From the NCBI RefSeq assembly GCF_020523965.1, contig NZ_JAJAPX010000003.1:463059-527058 (forward strand): a stretch of DNA of 64,000 bases. Direction: 5' to 3'. The notes under the pieces are model-generated. The model made no database searches, had not been told where the DNA came from, and was given only the letters and a program-made list of their open reading frames with translations. Positions 45,354 to 54,138 of the stretch are shown piece after piece. Source of the stretch: Neotamlana sargassicola (lineage in GTDB: Bacteria > Bacteroidota > Bacteroidia > Flavobacteriales > Flavobacteriaceae). The position numbers and the translations under genes are program-made. The stretch's first letter is position 1. Every line of letters begins with the position of its first letter.

Positions 45354-46391
45354 TTATAAATTAAAATTAAATGATACGTTTTTATTAAAACTTAATTTAC
45401 CATTATTTACCTGTAACGGACTCTCGAAATTATTGGTAAATAAACCGCCTGTGCCGAGGCCTTGTGGCATTGTTGTGTTTTTGTTAAAAGTATATTGTGC
45501 AATGGCGTTTAAACCAATATTGCTCTCTAAAGCACTTGTAATCCACCAACCAATATTATTTTTTTCAGCTAAATTTATCCATTCGTCACTACCTTTAAAC
45601 CCGCCAACTAAAGTTGGTTTTAAAATAATATATTGCGGATTTATAGTTTGTAGCAATTGGGCTTTGTTTGTTACAGAAAACACACCTATTAATTCTTCAT
45701 CTAAAGCAATTGGTAATGGTGTTTGCTCGCATAACGTTGCCATAGCTTCAATTTGACCTTGTTTAATAGGCTGCTCGATGGAATGAAGCTCTAATTCTGA
45801 TAATATTTTTAGTTTTTCTAAAGCTTCAAGTGGCGAAAAAGCACCATTGGCATCAACACGAAGTTCGATATCTGTTTTTGAAAAACTTTCTCTTATAGAT
45901 TTTAAAAGATTGATTTCCGTTTCAAAATCGATAGCTCCAATTTTCATTTTAATACATGAAAACCCAGCTTTAATTTTGTCTTCAATTTGCTTTTTCATGA
46001 AAGCTTCGCTTCCCATCCAAATTAATCCGTTAATATTAATTTGTGCTTCACCCTTTGTGAATTTTGATGGAAAAATTGAAAACGAATCCTCTGCATAAAG
46101 TGACTTAAAAGCCATTTCTAAACCTATTTGAATACTTGGGAATTCTTTTGAAGCTTCTAATAACTCAGATAATCCTAAATTGATATTCTTACAAACCCAA
46201 AGCAATTTCTCTTCATAATCGGGTCTGTCGTCAATAGAAAGTCCTCGAAACAAACCACATTCGCCAATCCCTTTTTTACTATCTTCTTCAAGAATTATAA
46301 ACCAAGTTTCTTTAGTTCTTAAAATACCGCGCGATGTACCGCTGGGTTGTTTAAAATTAAGAATGTATTGTTTGTAGTTTGCTGTAATCAT
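45354..46391 (-). CDS. menC: o-Succinylbenzoate synthase
   Basis: 345 residues of the enolase superfamily (MLE subgroup). Catalytic Lys in CIKMKIGA, Mg ligands in RVDANGAF, SIEQP and ALDEELIG, and the second Lys in IILKPTLVGG. Dehydrates SHCHC to o-succinylbenzoate in menaquinone synthesis. It is packed against the MBL gene and the CPBP gene with no gap. Confidence 0.92.
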   Translation of the reverse strand: MITANYKQYILNFKQPSGTSRGILRTKETWFIILEEDSKKGIGECGLFRGLSIDDRPDYEEKLLWVCKNINLGLSELLEASKEFPSIQIGLEMAFKSLYAEDSFSIFPSKFTKGEAQININGLIWMGSEAFMKKQIEDKIKAGFSCIKMKIGAIDFETEINLLKSIRESFSKTDIELRVDANGAFSPLEALEKLKILSELELHSIEQPIKQGQIEAMATLCEQTPLPIALDEELIGVFSVTNKAQLLQTINPQYIILKPTLVGGFKGSDEWINLAEKNNIGWWITSALESNIGLNAIAQYTFNKNTTMPQGLGTGGLFTNNFESPLQVNNGKLSFNKNVSFNFNL

Positions 46392-47069
46392 TTACAATTC
46401 TATAGATTCACCAATTTCTAAAAGCATTAAATCTTTATCTTTTTCGAAAAATTTACGTTTTGCTTCTTCGTGGTTTATTTCGATGTAACCAAAAGTATCA
46501 AAATGATATCCTAAAATTTTATCACATTCTACAAAATCGCTTGCAAGAATAGCGTCGTCAATACCCATAGTAAAATTATCTCCTATTGGTAAAATTGCTA
46601 AATCTAGTTTTGTGCTTAAAGGGATTAACTTCATGTCGTAAGTTAAAGCAGTATCGCCAGCAATGTATATGTTTTTATGCTCACTTTCAATTATAAAACC
46701 TCCCGGTTGTCCGGCATAACTTCCGTCTGGAAAAGACGACGTATGAATGGCATTTACATATTTTACAGAGCCAAACTCAAAATCCCATTTTCCTCCATGA
46801 TTCATTGGGTGCGTTTCGAAACCTTTATTTTGATAATGCATTGCAATTTCATAATTTGAAACTATGGTAGCATCGGTTCTTTTTGCAATGGCTTCAACAT
46901 CTGCAATGTGATCTTGATGCCCGTGAGTAATTAGTATATAATCTGCTTTTAAATTTTCTATATTAATTGCTGAAGCTTTTTCGTTTGGTGTTATAAACGG
47001 ATCAACAATAATACTGATATCATCTATTTCAATGCCTAAACAGGCATGACCGTAAAATGTAATTTTCAT
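46392..47069 (-). CDS. Metal-dependent hydrolase, UPF0173/UlaG-like MBL fold
   Basis: 225 residues with the standard metal motif THGHQDH (about 49-55), GDTALTYDMK and the late GYHFDTFGYI. The compact length fits the UPF0173 group. It lies between menA and menC with 11-bp and zero gaps. A link to menaquinone is not established; a hydrolysed thioester side reaction (a menI-like role) is only speculation. Confidence 0.88.
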   Translation of the reverse strand: MKITFYGHACLGIEIDDISIIVDPFITPNEKASAINIENLKADYILITHGHQDHIADVEAIAKRTDATIVSNYEIAMHYQNKGFETHPMNHGGKWDFEFGSVKYVNAIHTSSFPDGSYAGQPGGFIIESEHKNIYIAGDTALTYDMKLIPLSTKLDLAILPIGDNFTMGIDDAILASDFVECDKILGYHFDTFGYIEINHEEAKRKFFEKDKDLMLLEIGESIEL

Positions 47070-47080
47070 TTTTTATTGTT

Positions 47081-47983
47081 TTAAAATAATTGTCCTACTC
47101 CCATTAATATAGCTAATAAAACCGTTGATAATGCTAATTTTTTCAGCTCAGGATCTAACTGTGCGGGTTCGGTATTTTTAACTACTGTTACCACATGTTT
47201 TATTATAGGAATAAAAGCTATTAAAAATATTAAATTTAGAGGATTTTTATAATAAATAATTCCAAAAGTTAGAGCCAAACCTAATGCCAAACCAATTAAG
47301 GTATAATGATACCATTTGGCTTTTTGCGCACCTAGTTTAACAGCTAGAGTAATTTTATTTACTTTTTCGTCTGGAATTCTATCTCTCATATTATTTAAAT
47401 TAAGCACACCAGTACTTAACAAGCCCACCACAAAAGCAGGTAAAACGGCAATAAAATCAAGGTTTTTAGCAAATAATGCATAACAGCCTAGAACACTTAT
47501 TAATCCGAAAAAAATAAAAACAAAAATATCTCCCATAGCTCGGTATCCATAAGCATTATCGCCAACCGTATATTTCATGGCTGCAATAATGGAGGCCACA
47601 CCTAATACTAAAAACAATACACTTAAAAGTATGTATTGCGAACCAAAAGCCATATAAATGAGTGCAATAGCCAATAACAAAGCGACTACGATATTTATTT
47701 TTATGGCATTAAAAAGTTGTTTTGGTGTTATTTTCCCCGATTGAATAGCTCGTTCTGGCCCTATGCGTTCTGCATTATCTGTTCCTTTTACACCATCGCC
47801 ATAATCGTTTGCAAAATTGGATAGAATTTGAAAACTTAAAGTTGTTAGAATAGCCAAAATACAAATACTCCAATTAAAAACACCTTTATATTGCGCTAAA
47901 CATGAAGCTAAAATAATTCCGGATACTGACAATGGTAACGTTCGTAAACGCATTGCCGAAATCCATACCGAAAATTTATTCAT
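47081..47983 (-). CDS. menA: 1,4-Dihydroxy-2-naphthoate polyprenyltransferase
   Basis: 300 residues, about eight or nine membrane spans, UbiA superfamily. First Asp motif NFANDYGDGVKGTDNAER (about 57-72), the second in LNNMRDRIPDE (about 195-205). Attaches the polyprenyl tail to DHNA in the inner membrane, yielding demethylmenaquinone. One bp separates it from menB. Confidence 0.95.
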   Translation of the reverse strand: MNKFSVWISAMRLRTLPLSVSGIILASCLAQYKGVFNWSICILAILTTLSFQILSNFANDYGDGVKGTDNAERIGPERAIQSGKITPKQLFNAIKINIVVALLLAIALIYMAFGSQYILLSVLFLVLGVASIIAAMKYTVGDNAYGYRAMGDIFVFIFFGLISVLGCYALFAKNLDFIAVLPAFVVGLLSTGVLNLNNMRDRIPDEKVNKITLAVKLGAQKAKWYHYTLIGLALGLALTFGIIYYKNPLNLIFLIAFIPIIKHVVTVVKNTEPAQLDPELKKLALSTVLLAILMGVGQLF

Positions 47984-47984
47984 A

Positions 47985-48824
47985 TTAAGGAATCCATTTT
48001 TTATCGAAGTTAGGCTTACGTTTTTCTAGGAAAGCATTTCTACCTTCAACAGCTTCATCTGTCATGTAAGCTAAACGTGTTGCTTCACCGGCAAAAACTT
48101 GTTGCCCTACCATGCCATCATCGGTTAAATTCATAGCGAATTTTAGCATTTTGATAGAAGTCGGAGATTTTGCTAATATTTCTTGAGCCCATTCGTAGGC
48201 TGTACTTTCTAATTCATCATGAGGAATTACAGCATTTACCATGCCCATTTCGTAGGCTTCTTGCGCCGAATAATTTCTTCCTAAGAAAAATATTTCTCTA
48301 GCTTTTTTCTGTCCAACCATTTTAGCTAAGTAAGCAGAACCGTAACCGCCATCAAAACTCGTTACATCGGCATCGGTTTGTTTAAAAATAGCATGTTCTT
48401 TACTAGCTAAAGTAAGGTCGCAAACCACATGTAAACTGTGTCCACCACCAACTGCCCAACCAGGAACAACAGCAATAACTGCCTTTGGCATAAAACGAAT
48501 TAAACGTTGAACTTCTAATATATTTAAGCGGTGATAGCCGTCTTCTCCAACATAACCTTGATGGCCACGTGCTTTTTGATCGCCACCAGAACAAAAGCTG
48601 TAAACTCCGTCTTTTGTTGATGGACCTTCAGCTGAAAGTAAAACAACACCAATATTTACATCTTCATTAGCATCATAAAATGCATCATATAGTTCGCTTG
48701 TAGTTTTTGGACGAAACGCATTACGAACATTTGGTCTGTTAAAGGCTATTCTGGCAACGCCATTACATTTTTTATATGTAATATCGGTATATTCTTTAAC
48801 AGTTTCCCATTTTGGTTGATTCAT
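47985..48824 (-). CDS. menB: 1,4-Dihydroxy-2-naphthoyl-CoA synthase
   Basis: 279 residues of the crotonase superfamily. CSGGDQKARG and the AVVPGWAVGGGHSLHVVCDLTLAS region form the active site, with VTSFDGGYGSAYLA (MenB-specific). Closes the naphthoate ring from o-succinylbenzoyl-CoA. It is the first gene of the men unit, with a -7 box 17 nt upstream. menD, menF and menH are not in the window. Confidence 0.96.
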   Translation of the reverse strand: MNQPKWETVKEYTDITYKKCNGVARIAFNRPNVRNAFRPKTTSELYDAFYDANEDVNIGVVLLSAEGPSTKDGVYSFCSGGDQKARGHQGYVGEDGYHRLNILEVQRLIRFMPKAVIAVVPGWAVGGGHSLHVVCDLTLASKEHAIFKQTDADVTSFDGGYGSAYLAKMVGQKKAREIFFLGRNYSAQEAYEMGMVNAVIPHDELESTAYEWAQEILAKSPTSIKMLKFAMNLTDDGMVGQQVFAGEATRLAYMTDEAVEGRNAFLEKRKPNFDKKWIP

Positions 48825-48840
48825 ACAATTTAATTTTAGT

Positions 48841-48848
48841 CAAAAATA
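48841..48848 (-). promoter_or_regulatory. -7 promoter element of the men operon
   Basis: Minus strand TATTTTTG, 17 nt before the menB start; the leader would be about 10 nt. Confidence 0.45.
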
Positions 48849-49056
48849 AGTTTTATTTTAAAAATCCTAATAATGATTTTTGAGTTAATTTCCGTAATCT
48901 TTTTCTTGTTTAATTGTTATTTTAGCGATGTAATAAAAATTTAAACCGATTTTATTGTAACGAAGTTCATAATTTTTTATGAATAATTTTACGAAAGTAA
49001 CAATAAACAGCATCTGAAATTACACATGTAACAAAAAACACAAATATCTTAAACTA

Positions 49057-49091
49057 TTTGTAGTCCAAATAACATTATTTACATAATTTTG
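49057..49091 (+). promoter_or_regulatory. Promoter ahead of the 56-aa gene
   Basis: TTTG at 49057-49060, 23-nt spacer, TAATTTTG at 49084-49091; fits TTG-N17-23-TAnnTTTG. About 100 nt before ATG 49192. Confidence 0.5.
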
Positions 49092-49191
49092 TTTTAGTTT
49101 TAATTAACATTTGTAAAGATAAAATACAAAAAAATTAACATTTGGTCGATTTTTTTTTGTTTTTTATCGATAATTAAAAACCCCAATTAAT

Positions 49192-49362
49192 ATGATTTTA
49201 ACAATTACTCTAGTTTTATCAACGCTAATCGCCCTAAACTTAGTTTTATTAAGATTTAGTTGTAACAAAGTTTCAAAGCCAAATAACAGAAAACCTGTTA
49301 TGCTGAGACCAGAGCTTACCAGATCAATGGAAGCTGAGACACTTGCTCCAACAGGTAGTTAG
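49192..49362 (+). CDS. Possible small membrane protein, 56 aa
   Basis: ATG 49192 to TAG 49362 encodes 56 residues: a hydrophobic N-terminal span (about 2-20, ILTITLVLSTLIALNLVLL) and a basic, Pro-rich tail. The frame runs 47 bp into the 3' end of ung on the opposite strand. A promoter-like pair lies upstream. No family recognised; it could be chance, but span, tail and promoter together make it plausible. Confidence 0.45.
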   Translation: MILTITLVLSTLIALNLVLLRFSCNKVSKPNNRKPVMLRPELTRSMEAETLAPTGS

Positions 49363-49981
49363 TTTTACTGAAGTGTTTGTTGCCAAACCAATAACCCCTA
49401 TTTGCACTTAATGGAGATGGATGTCCAGATGTGAGGACATGATGTTTGTTAGTATCTATTAGTTTAGCTTTTTGCTTTGCGTATCCGCCCCAAAGTAAAA
49501 AAATCAAATTTGTTTTATTAATACTTAATTCCTTTATTACAGTATTGGTAAATATTTCCCAACCTTTTTTTTGATGGCTGCTTGGTTTGTGAGCTCTTAC
49601 TGTTAGAGTTGCGTTAAGAAGCAATATACCTTGTTTAGCCCAACGCATTAAATTACCACTTTTTGGGTACGGAATATTTAAATCAGCTTCAATTTCTTTA
49701 AAAATATTTACTAAAGACGGTGGATGTTTTATACCATCATTTACCGAAAAACACAATCCGTTAGCTTGGTTAAAATCGTGATACGGATCTTGACCAATAA
49801 TTACCACTTTCACCTCATTAAAAGGACAAACATTAAAAGCGTTAAATATCTCGTTTTTTGGAGGAAAGCAATCGTGAGTTCGGTATTCTTCGCTTACAAA
49901 CGCCATTAAATTTTTAAAATAAGTTTTATTAAATTCCTCCTGTAAATATGGTAACCAGCTTTGGTGAATATGTGCTGTCAT
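49316..49981 (-). CDS. ung: Uracil-DNA glycosylase, family 1
   Basis: 221 residues. Catalytic Asp65 in GQDPYH (63-68), LLNATLTVRAHKP (121-133) and His187 in HPSPLSA are the canonical UDG motifs. Removes uracil from DNA as the first step of base excision repair. Packed 1 bp after holA, so likely co-transcribed with it. Confidence 0.97.
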   Translation of the reverse strand: MTAHIHQSWLPYLQEEFNKTYFKNLMAFVSEEYRTHDCFPPKNEIFNAFNVCPFNEVKVVIIGQDPYHDFNQANGLCFSVNDGIKHPPSLVNIFKEIEADLNIPYPKSGNLMRWAKQGILLLNATLTVRAHKPSSHQKKGWEIFTNTVIKELSINKTNLIFLLWGGYAKQKAKLIDTNKHHVLTSGHPSPLSANRGYWFGNKHFSKTNYLLEQVSQLPLIW

Positions 49982-49982
49982 G

Positions 49983-50987
49983 TTAATTAAAAATTTTAAA
50001 CAATAATTCCTTTAACAAATCGCCTTGTGGCACCGCATTAGCATTAACACCTTTACTTTTAACATCAAATTCTCGCAAAGTTGCAACCACAGCACTTACT
50101 TTTCGCATTGGATAATTTCGAGCCGCACCAATATACTCATTAACAAAGTACGGATTAATTTTTAAGGCCGAAGCAACGTTTCGAGGAGATTTATCTGATA
50201 GACCATGAAAATACAATAACTGAGAAAAAAAGTTAAAAAGCAATGCTACAGTAACAATCATTGGGTTGTCTTTAGGGTTATTTGCAAAATAATTAACAAT
50301 GCTGTAGGCTTTTTTTATATTGCGCTCTCCTACTGCTTTTCGTAACTCGAAATTATTATAATCTTTGCTTATACCTATATTCTCTTCGATATGCGTAGGA
50401 CTAATTTCTGTCCCTTTAGGTAAGATAATTTGTAATTTATTTAACTCGTTATCTATTTTACTTAAATCTGTACCTAAAAATTCTACAAGCATTTGCGCTG
50501 CTTTCGGGTTAATAGAATATTGTTTTGGGGATAAAACTCGACGAATCCAATCTGCTACCTGATTTTCGTAAAGCTTTTTACTCTCGTAAATTACTCCTGT
50601 TTTTTTTAAGGTTTTATATAACGCTTTTCGTTTATCAATCTTTTTGTATTTATAGTTAACCACAAGAATTGTAGTTGGCTGCGGATTAGCGGCATAACTT
50701 GCCAATTTTTCAATATGTCGCGATAAATCTTGCCCTTCTTTAACAATAATAACCTGGTAATCTGCCATCATTGGGTAACGTTTGGCATTACTTACTATAT
50801 CTTCGATTGTAACATCTCTACCATACAACAGCATTTGGTTAAACCCGCGCTCTTCCTCTGTTAATATGGTGTTTTCAATAAAATCGGAAATTTTATCAAT
50901 ATAATAGGCCTCCTCGCCCATTAAAAAATAAATCGGTTTTAATTGCCCATTTTTTATATCAGTTACCAGTTGTTTTACTTCGTCCAA
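49983..50987 (-). CDS. holA: DNA polymerase III, delta subunit
   Basis: 334 residues. The start (MDEVKQLVTDIKNGQLKPIYFLMGEEAYYI) and the blocks IVVKEGQDL, LGTDLSKIDNELNKL and FFSQLLYFHGL are those of HolA. It opens the beta sliding clamp as part of the clamp loader together with DnaX. No Walker motif, as expected for delta. Upstream of ung on the same strand. Confidence 0.92.
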   Translation of the reverse strand: MDEVKQLVTDIKNGQLKPIYFLMGEEAYYIDKISDFIENTILTEEERGFNQMLLYGRDVTIEDIVSNAKRYPMMADYQVIIVKEGQDLSRHIEKLASYAANPQPTTILVVNYKYKKIDKRKALYKTLKKTGVIYESKKLYENQVADWIRRVLSPKQYSINPKAAQMLVEFLGTDLSKIDNELNKLQIILPKGTEISPTHIEENIGISKDYNNFELRKAVGERNIKKAYSIVNYFANNPKDNPMIVTVALLFNFFSQLLYFHGLSDKSPRNVASALKINPYFVNEYIGAARNYPMRKVSAVVATLREFDVKSKGVNANAVPQGDLLKELLFKIFN

Positions 50988-51070
50988 AGGTGTTTTTATT
51001 ATAGATTATGGAAATTATAATTGTTAGTAATTATTTCAGCAGAAAAATACCTAAACTAACATTATAGTTA

Positions 51071-51078
51071 TAAATTTG
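51071..51078 (+). promoter_or_regulatory. -7 promoter element next to the GTG start
   Basis: TAAATTTG (TAnnTTTG) only 4 nt before the GTG start codon at 51083; transcription would begin at or within the start codon. Confidence 0.35.
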
Positions 51079-51082
51079 CTTA

Positions 51083-51523
51083 GTGCAAAAACTTAATTTC
51101 CCAACATATTCGTTTCGCTTCAAAAATAACGAAAATAAAGTTTCTATTTTCGATAGTATTCGTAAAAAATTTGTGATTTTACAGCCCGAAGAATGGGTTC
51201 GACAGCATTGTGTTAATTTTTTAATTAAGGAAAAAAACTATCCTATTTCTTTAATAAATGTTGAAAAAGAAATCAAAATTAATCAACTAAAAAAACGTTA
51301 CGATATTGTGATTTTTAAACCCGACGGAAGTATTCATTTAATTGTGGAATGTAAAGCGCCTAAAGTAAATATTACCCAGTCTACTTTCGACCAAATTGCG
51401 CGTTATAATTTAAAATTAAATGCAGACTACTTAATGGTTACCAATGGGTTAAATCATTATTATTGCGCTATGGATTTAAAAAATGAATGTTATAATTTTT
51501 TAACCGATATACCAAGTTTTTAG
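51083..51523 (+). CDS. HsdR-N-terminal-like PD-(D/E)XK nuclease-fold protein
   Basis: 146 residues from GTG. The type I restriction R-subunit N-terminal-like domain is nearly the whole protein; nuclease motif elements are Asp in RYDIVIF and ECKAP (E-x-K). No helicase, HsdM or HsdS genes are nearby, so it is an orphan, common in Bacteroidota with unknown role. Followed after 2 bp by the glycosyltransferase. The start codon is inferred from homologues beginning MQ.LNFP.Y. Confidence 0.8.
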   Translation: MQKLNFPTYSFRFKNNENKVSIFDSIRKKFVILQPEEWVRQHCVNFLIKEKNYPISLINVEKEIKINQLKKRYDIVIFKPDGSIHLIVECKAPKVNITQSTFDQIARYNLKLNADYLMVTNGLNHYYCAMDLKNECYNFLTDIPSF

Positions 51524-51525
51524 AT

Positions 51526-52515
51526 ATGAAAATCGCCATTGTAATCTTAAATTGGAATGGAAAAAAACTATTAAAACAGTTTTTACCATCGGTTATTTCT
51601 AATTCGCAAGAGGCCACTATTTATGTAGCTGATAATGCATCGACCGATGATTCTATTTCACACCTAAAAGATCATTTCCCTGAAGTAAAAATTATTATTA
51701 ACAGCCAAAATGGTGGCTATGCAAAGGGCTACAACGACGCTTTAAAACAGATTGAAGCAGATGTATTTTGCTTATTAAACAATGACGTAGAAGTTGAAAA
51801 AAACTGGCTTAAACCTATCATTTCAGAATTCAATGCAAACGGCAATACAGCCATAATTCAACCCAAAATATTAGATTTTAATAATAAATCGTTTTTCGAA
51901 TATGCTGGTGCTGCAGGCGGATTTATTGATAAATACGGATTTCCATATTGTCGCGGACGAATATTTGACACCGTAGAAAAAGACAACGGCCAATACAACA
52001 ACAATTGCGATATATTTTGGGCAACTGGCGCGTGTTTATTTATTAAAAGTAGTGTTTTTAAAGCCCTAAATGGTTTCGACGAAAGTTTTTTTGCTCACAT
52101 GGAAGAAATTGATTTATGCTGGCGTGCAAAAAATTTAGGTTATACAATAAAATATATAGGTAATAGTACCATTTACCATGTTGGTGGAGCTACGCTAAAT
52201 ACTGGAAACCCCAAAAAAACTTATTTAAATTTTAGAAACAGCCTTTACGCCTTAACAAAAAATGCCAAAGGCCCATTATTTCCCTTAATATTTGCTCGAC
52301 TGTTGTTCGATGGTGTTGCTGGACTAAAATTTTTATTACAAATAAAACCTTTGCACACACTCGCAATAATAAAAGCGCACTTTTCTTTTTACAAGCGTTG
52401 TAGTACTTTACTTAAACAACAAAAATTAGCAAAAAACAAAGTAGCATATTATCATAAAAAATCTATAGTTATTGCATATTTCTTAAGGAAAATAAAGCAT
52501 TTTAACAGATTATAA
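51526..52515 (+). CDS. Family 2 glycosyltransferase
   Basis: 329 residues, GT-A fold. NWNGKKLLKQFLPSVI start, DNASTDDS, and NNDVEVEK as the DxD-type metal motif; GFDESFFAHMEEIDLCWRAK is the acceptor-site block seen in rhamnosyltransferase-like members. Hydrophobic C-terminal stretch (about 245-275) suggests membrane association. Acts on cell envelope polysaccharide; sugar unknown. Confidence 0.92.
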   Translation: MKIAIVILNWNGKKLLKQFLPSVISNSQEATIYVADNASTDDSISHLKDHFPEVKIIINSQNGGYAKGYNDALKQIEADVFCLLNNDVEVEKNWLKPIISEFNANGNTAIIQPKILDFNNKSFFEYAGAAGGFIDKYGFPYCRGRIFDTVEKDNGQYNNNCDIFWATGACLFIKSSVFKALNGFDESFFAHMEEIDLCWRAKNLGYTIKYIGNSTIYHVGGATLNTGNPKKTYLNFRNSLYALTKNAKGPLFPLIFARLLFDGVAGLKFLLQIKPLHTLAIIKAHFSFYKRCSTLLKQQKLAKNKVAYYHKKSIVIAYFLRKIKHFNRL

Positions 52516-52565
52516 TTGCGATAGCAAAAGTTTTGTTAAAATGTTAAATTCCACTCTTTTTTATA

Positions 52566-52573
52566 TATTTTTG
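52566..52573 (+). promoter_or_regulatory. -7 promoter element of the OmpA lipoprotein
   Basis: TATTTTTG, 38 nt before ATG 52612; TGTT lies 20 nt upstream. Confidence 0.4.
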
Positions 52574-52611
52574 TGTCAATCTTAATGAGAAATTAATCCT
52601 ATAACAGAATT

Positions 52612-53448
52612 ATGAAAAAAGTTTTAATACTTGGTGCATCTGCTATGTTAGCACTAAGCTCTTGCGTATCTAAAAAACAATTTACAGACTTACAAGCAAA
52701 ACTAAATGAAAAAGAAGATTTGCTTAACTCTGCAACCGTAAAATTAAACTCTTGTTTAGAAGAAAAGGCTTCTACAACAGCCAGAGCTACGGCCTTAGAA
52801 GAGCAAATTTCAGACTTACGAAAATATAACGAAAACTTACAAGTACTATCGGCTAAAGGAGCCAGTAACGTTGAAAAAACACTTGAAAGCATCAAAGAAA
52901 AAGACTTAAAAATTACACGTTTACAAGATGCTCTAACTAAAAAAGACAGCGTAACGCTTGCTTTAGTTACAAGCTTAAAGCGTGAAGTTGGAATTAACGA
53001 TCCAGATATTGAAGTAAACGTAGAGAAAGGTGTTGTTTTTATCTCTATCGCCGATAAATTATTATTTCAAAGTGGAAGTTATAACGTAACAAGCAAAGCT
53101 AAAGATGTTCTTGCAAAAGTTGCTAAAGTAGTAAACAGCAAACCAGATTTCGAATGCATGGTAGAAGGTCATACAGATAACGTACCATACCGTAAAGAAC
53201 CATTATTAGACAACTGGGATTTAAGTGTAAAACGTTCTACTTCAATTATTCGAGTATTACAAGATTTAGATGTAAATCCAAGCCAATTAATCGCAGCTGG
53301 TCGTAGCCACTACGTGCCTTTAGCAGATAACGACACTGCCGAAAACAGAGCTAAAAACCGTAGAACACGAATTGTTATTTTACCTAAAATCGATCAGTTT
53401 TACGATATGATTGAAAAAGAAATGAAAAATTTAGAAGCAGGTAACTAA
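52612..53448 (+). CDS. OmpA family lipoprotein
   Basis: 278 residues. Lipoprotein signal with Cys18 in LALSSCVSKKQ, a coiled-coil segment (about 25-120) and a C-terminal OmpA domain (about 135-255) with VEGHTDNVPYRKE and NRAKNRRTRIVI. Pal-like: anchors the outer membrane to peptidoglycan. Strong terminator follows. Confidence 0.93.
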   Translation: MKKVLILGASAMLALSSCVSKKQFTDLQAKLNEKEDLLNSATVKLNSCLEEKASTTARATALEEQISDLRKYNENLQVLSAKGASNVEKTLESIKEKDLKITRLQDALTKKDSVTLALVTSLKREVGINDPDIEVNVEKGVVFISIADKLLFQSGSYNVTSKAKDVLAKVAKVVNSKPDFECMVEGHTDNVPYRKEPLLDNWDLSVKRSTSIIRVLQDLDVNPSQLIAAGRSHYVPLADNDTAENRAKNRRTRIVILPKIDQFYDMIEKEMKNLEAGN

Positions 53449-53471
53449 CCGTTTTTAAATGATACAATTTT

Positions 53472-53500
53472 AAGTCCAACCAACAGGTTGGGCTTTTTTT
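53472..53500 (+). terminator. Terminator of the OmpA lipoprotein gene
   Basis: Ten-base arms (53472-53481, 53486-53495, one G-U) and eight T. Confidence 0.85.
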
Positions 53501-53531
53501 TGCTCAAAATTTTAATACAATACATTTCAAA

Positions 53532-53562
53532 CAAAAAAGCCATCTTAAATTAAGATAGCTTC
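53532..53562 (-). terminator. Terminator of rnpB
   Basis: On the minus strand GCTATCTTA pairs with TAAGATGGC (one U-G) and is followed by a T-run, directly after the RNase P RNA 3' end. Confidence 0.75.
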
Positions 53563-53571
53563 TTGTTTTTT

Positions 53572-53918
53572 TAAGTAAATCTATAAGCCGAATTCTGTTC
53601 ATCCTGAACTCGTTTCAGGATCTCTCCATAACAAGTCAGAACTACCCTATCATTTATCTGCGAGCACTGTTACCAGTACACTTTAGCTGCCTACCCTCCA
53701 ACAATCGAGCGTGCCGCCCTCAAACATTGGTTTACATGACATTGCACCACATAGAGTTTACCCGGTTTCACTACAGCATTACCTGTACATACTTTCTGTT
53801 GCACTTTTCCTAGCCTCACGACTGGTGGCCATTAACCACTATGTTGCACTACGGTGTTCGGACTTTCCTCTAATTACCCAATCAAAGTTGGGCATTTAGC
53901 GATAAGGCAATCTACTCG
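53572..53918 (-). ncRNA. rnpB: RNase P RNA, bacterial type A
   Basis: On the minus strand the hallmark GAGGAAAGTCCG (P4 5' side) and ACAGAATTCGGCTTAT (P4 3' side and 3' end) are present in the right order, with the GGTAAAC and GCAGCTAAAGTG blocks between. P1 closes by AGTAGAT near 53910-53916 with ATTTACT near 53574-53580. Length about 347 nt, normal for type A. RNA catalytic subunit that trims tRNA 5' ends. A hairpin at 53601-53621 near the 3' end resembles a dispersed repeat. Confidence 0.92.
53601..53621. repeat. Repeat-like hairpin within rnpB
   Basis: ATCCTGAA and TTCAGGAT arms (8 bp) around CTCGT. The same sequence type (CATCCTGAACTTGTTTCAGGATC) is a common intergenic repeat in many bacteria. 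Confidence 0.55.
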
Positions 53919-53974
53919 CCGCAAAAATACAACACAAAACAACCAAAAAACAACTAAAACCAAAATAATAATTT

Positions 53975-54065
53975 GGGCATTACCCACAAGGGGTCGGGCT
54001 ATACGTTGCAAGTCCGCGCTCGTACCTCGCTGTGGGCTTTCCACTACTATCCCTAATGCAGCATG
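53975..54065. repeat. Dispersed hairpin-rich intergenic element, copy 2
   Basis: GGGGTCGGGCT (53990-54000), followed by a TACG core and ending ATCCCTAATGCAGCA, matches the ends of the element at 26744-26884 but with a different, shorter middle. No gene inside; the small frames over it are chance. Confidence 0.7.
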
Positions 54066-54138
54066 CACGATTAAAACCATTGTTAATAACTCATATTAAA
54101 ATCTATTTTTAATATTCTAAATTCTAAACATGAATTTT

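Larger units (their letters stand above)
48825..49191. other. 367-bp AT-rich gap upstream of menB
   Basis: Holds the divergent promoters only: minus -7 box for menB at 48841-48848 and a plus-strand promoter at 49057-49091. No other gene, RNA or repeat seen. Confidence 0.6.

Noticed and set aside
51083..51523. Restriction-modification system
   Set aside because: Only an HsdR-N-like domain; no methyltransferase, specificity or helicase genes nearby.
53711..54099. Several open frames of 62-81 codons
   Set aside because: They lie across rnpB and the intergenic repeat, which explain the region; composition is not protein-like.
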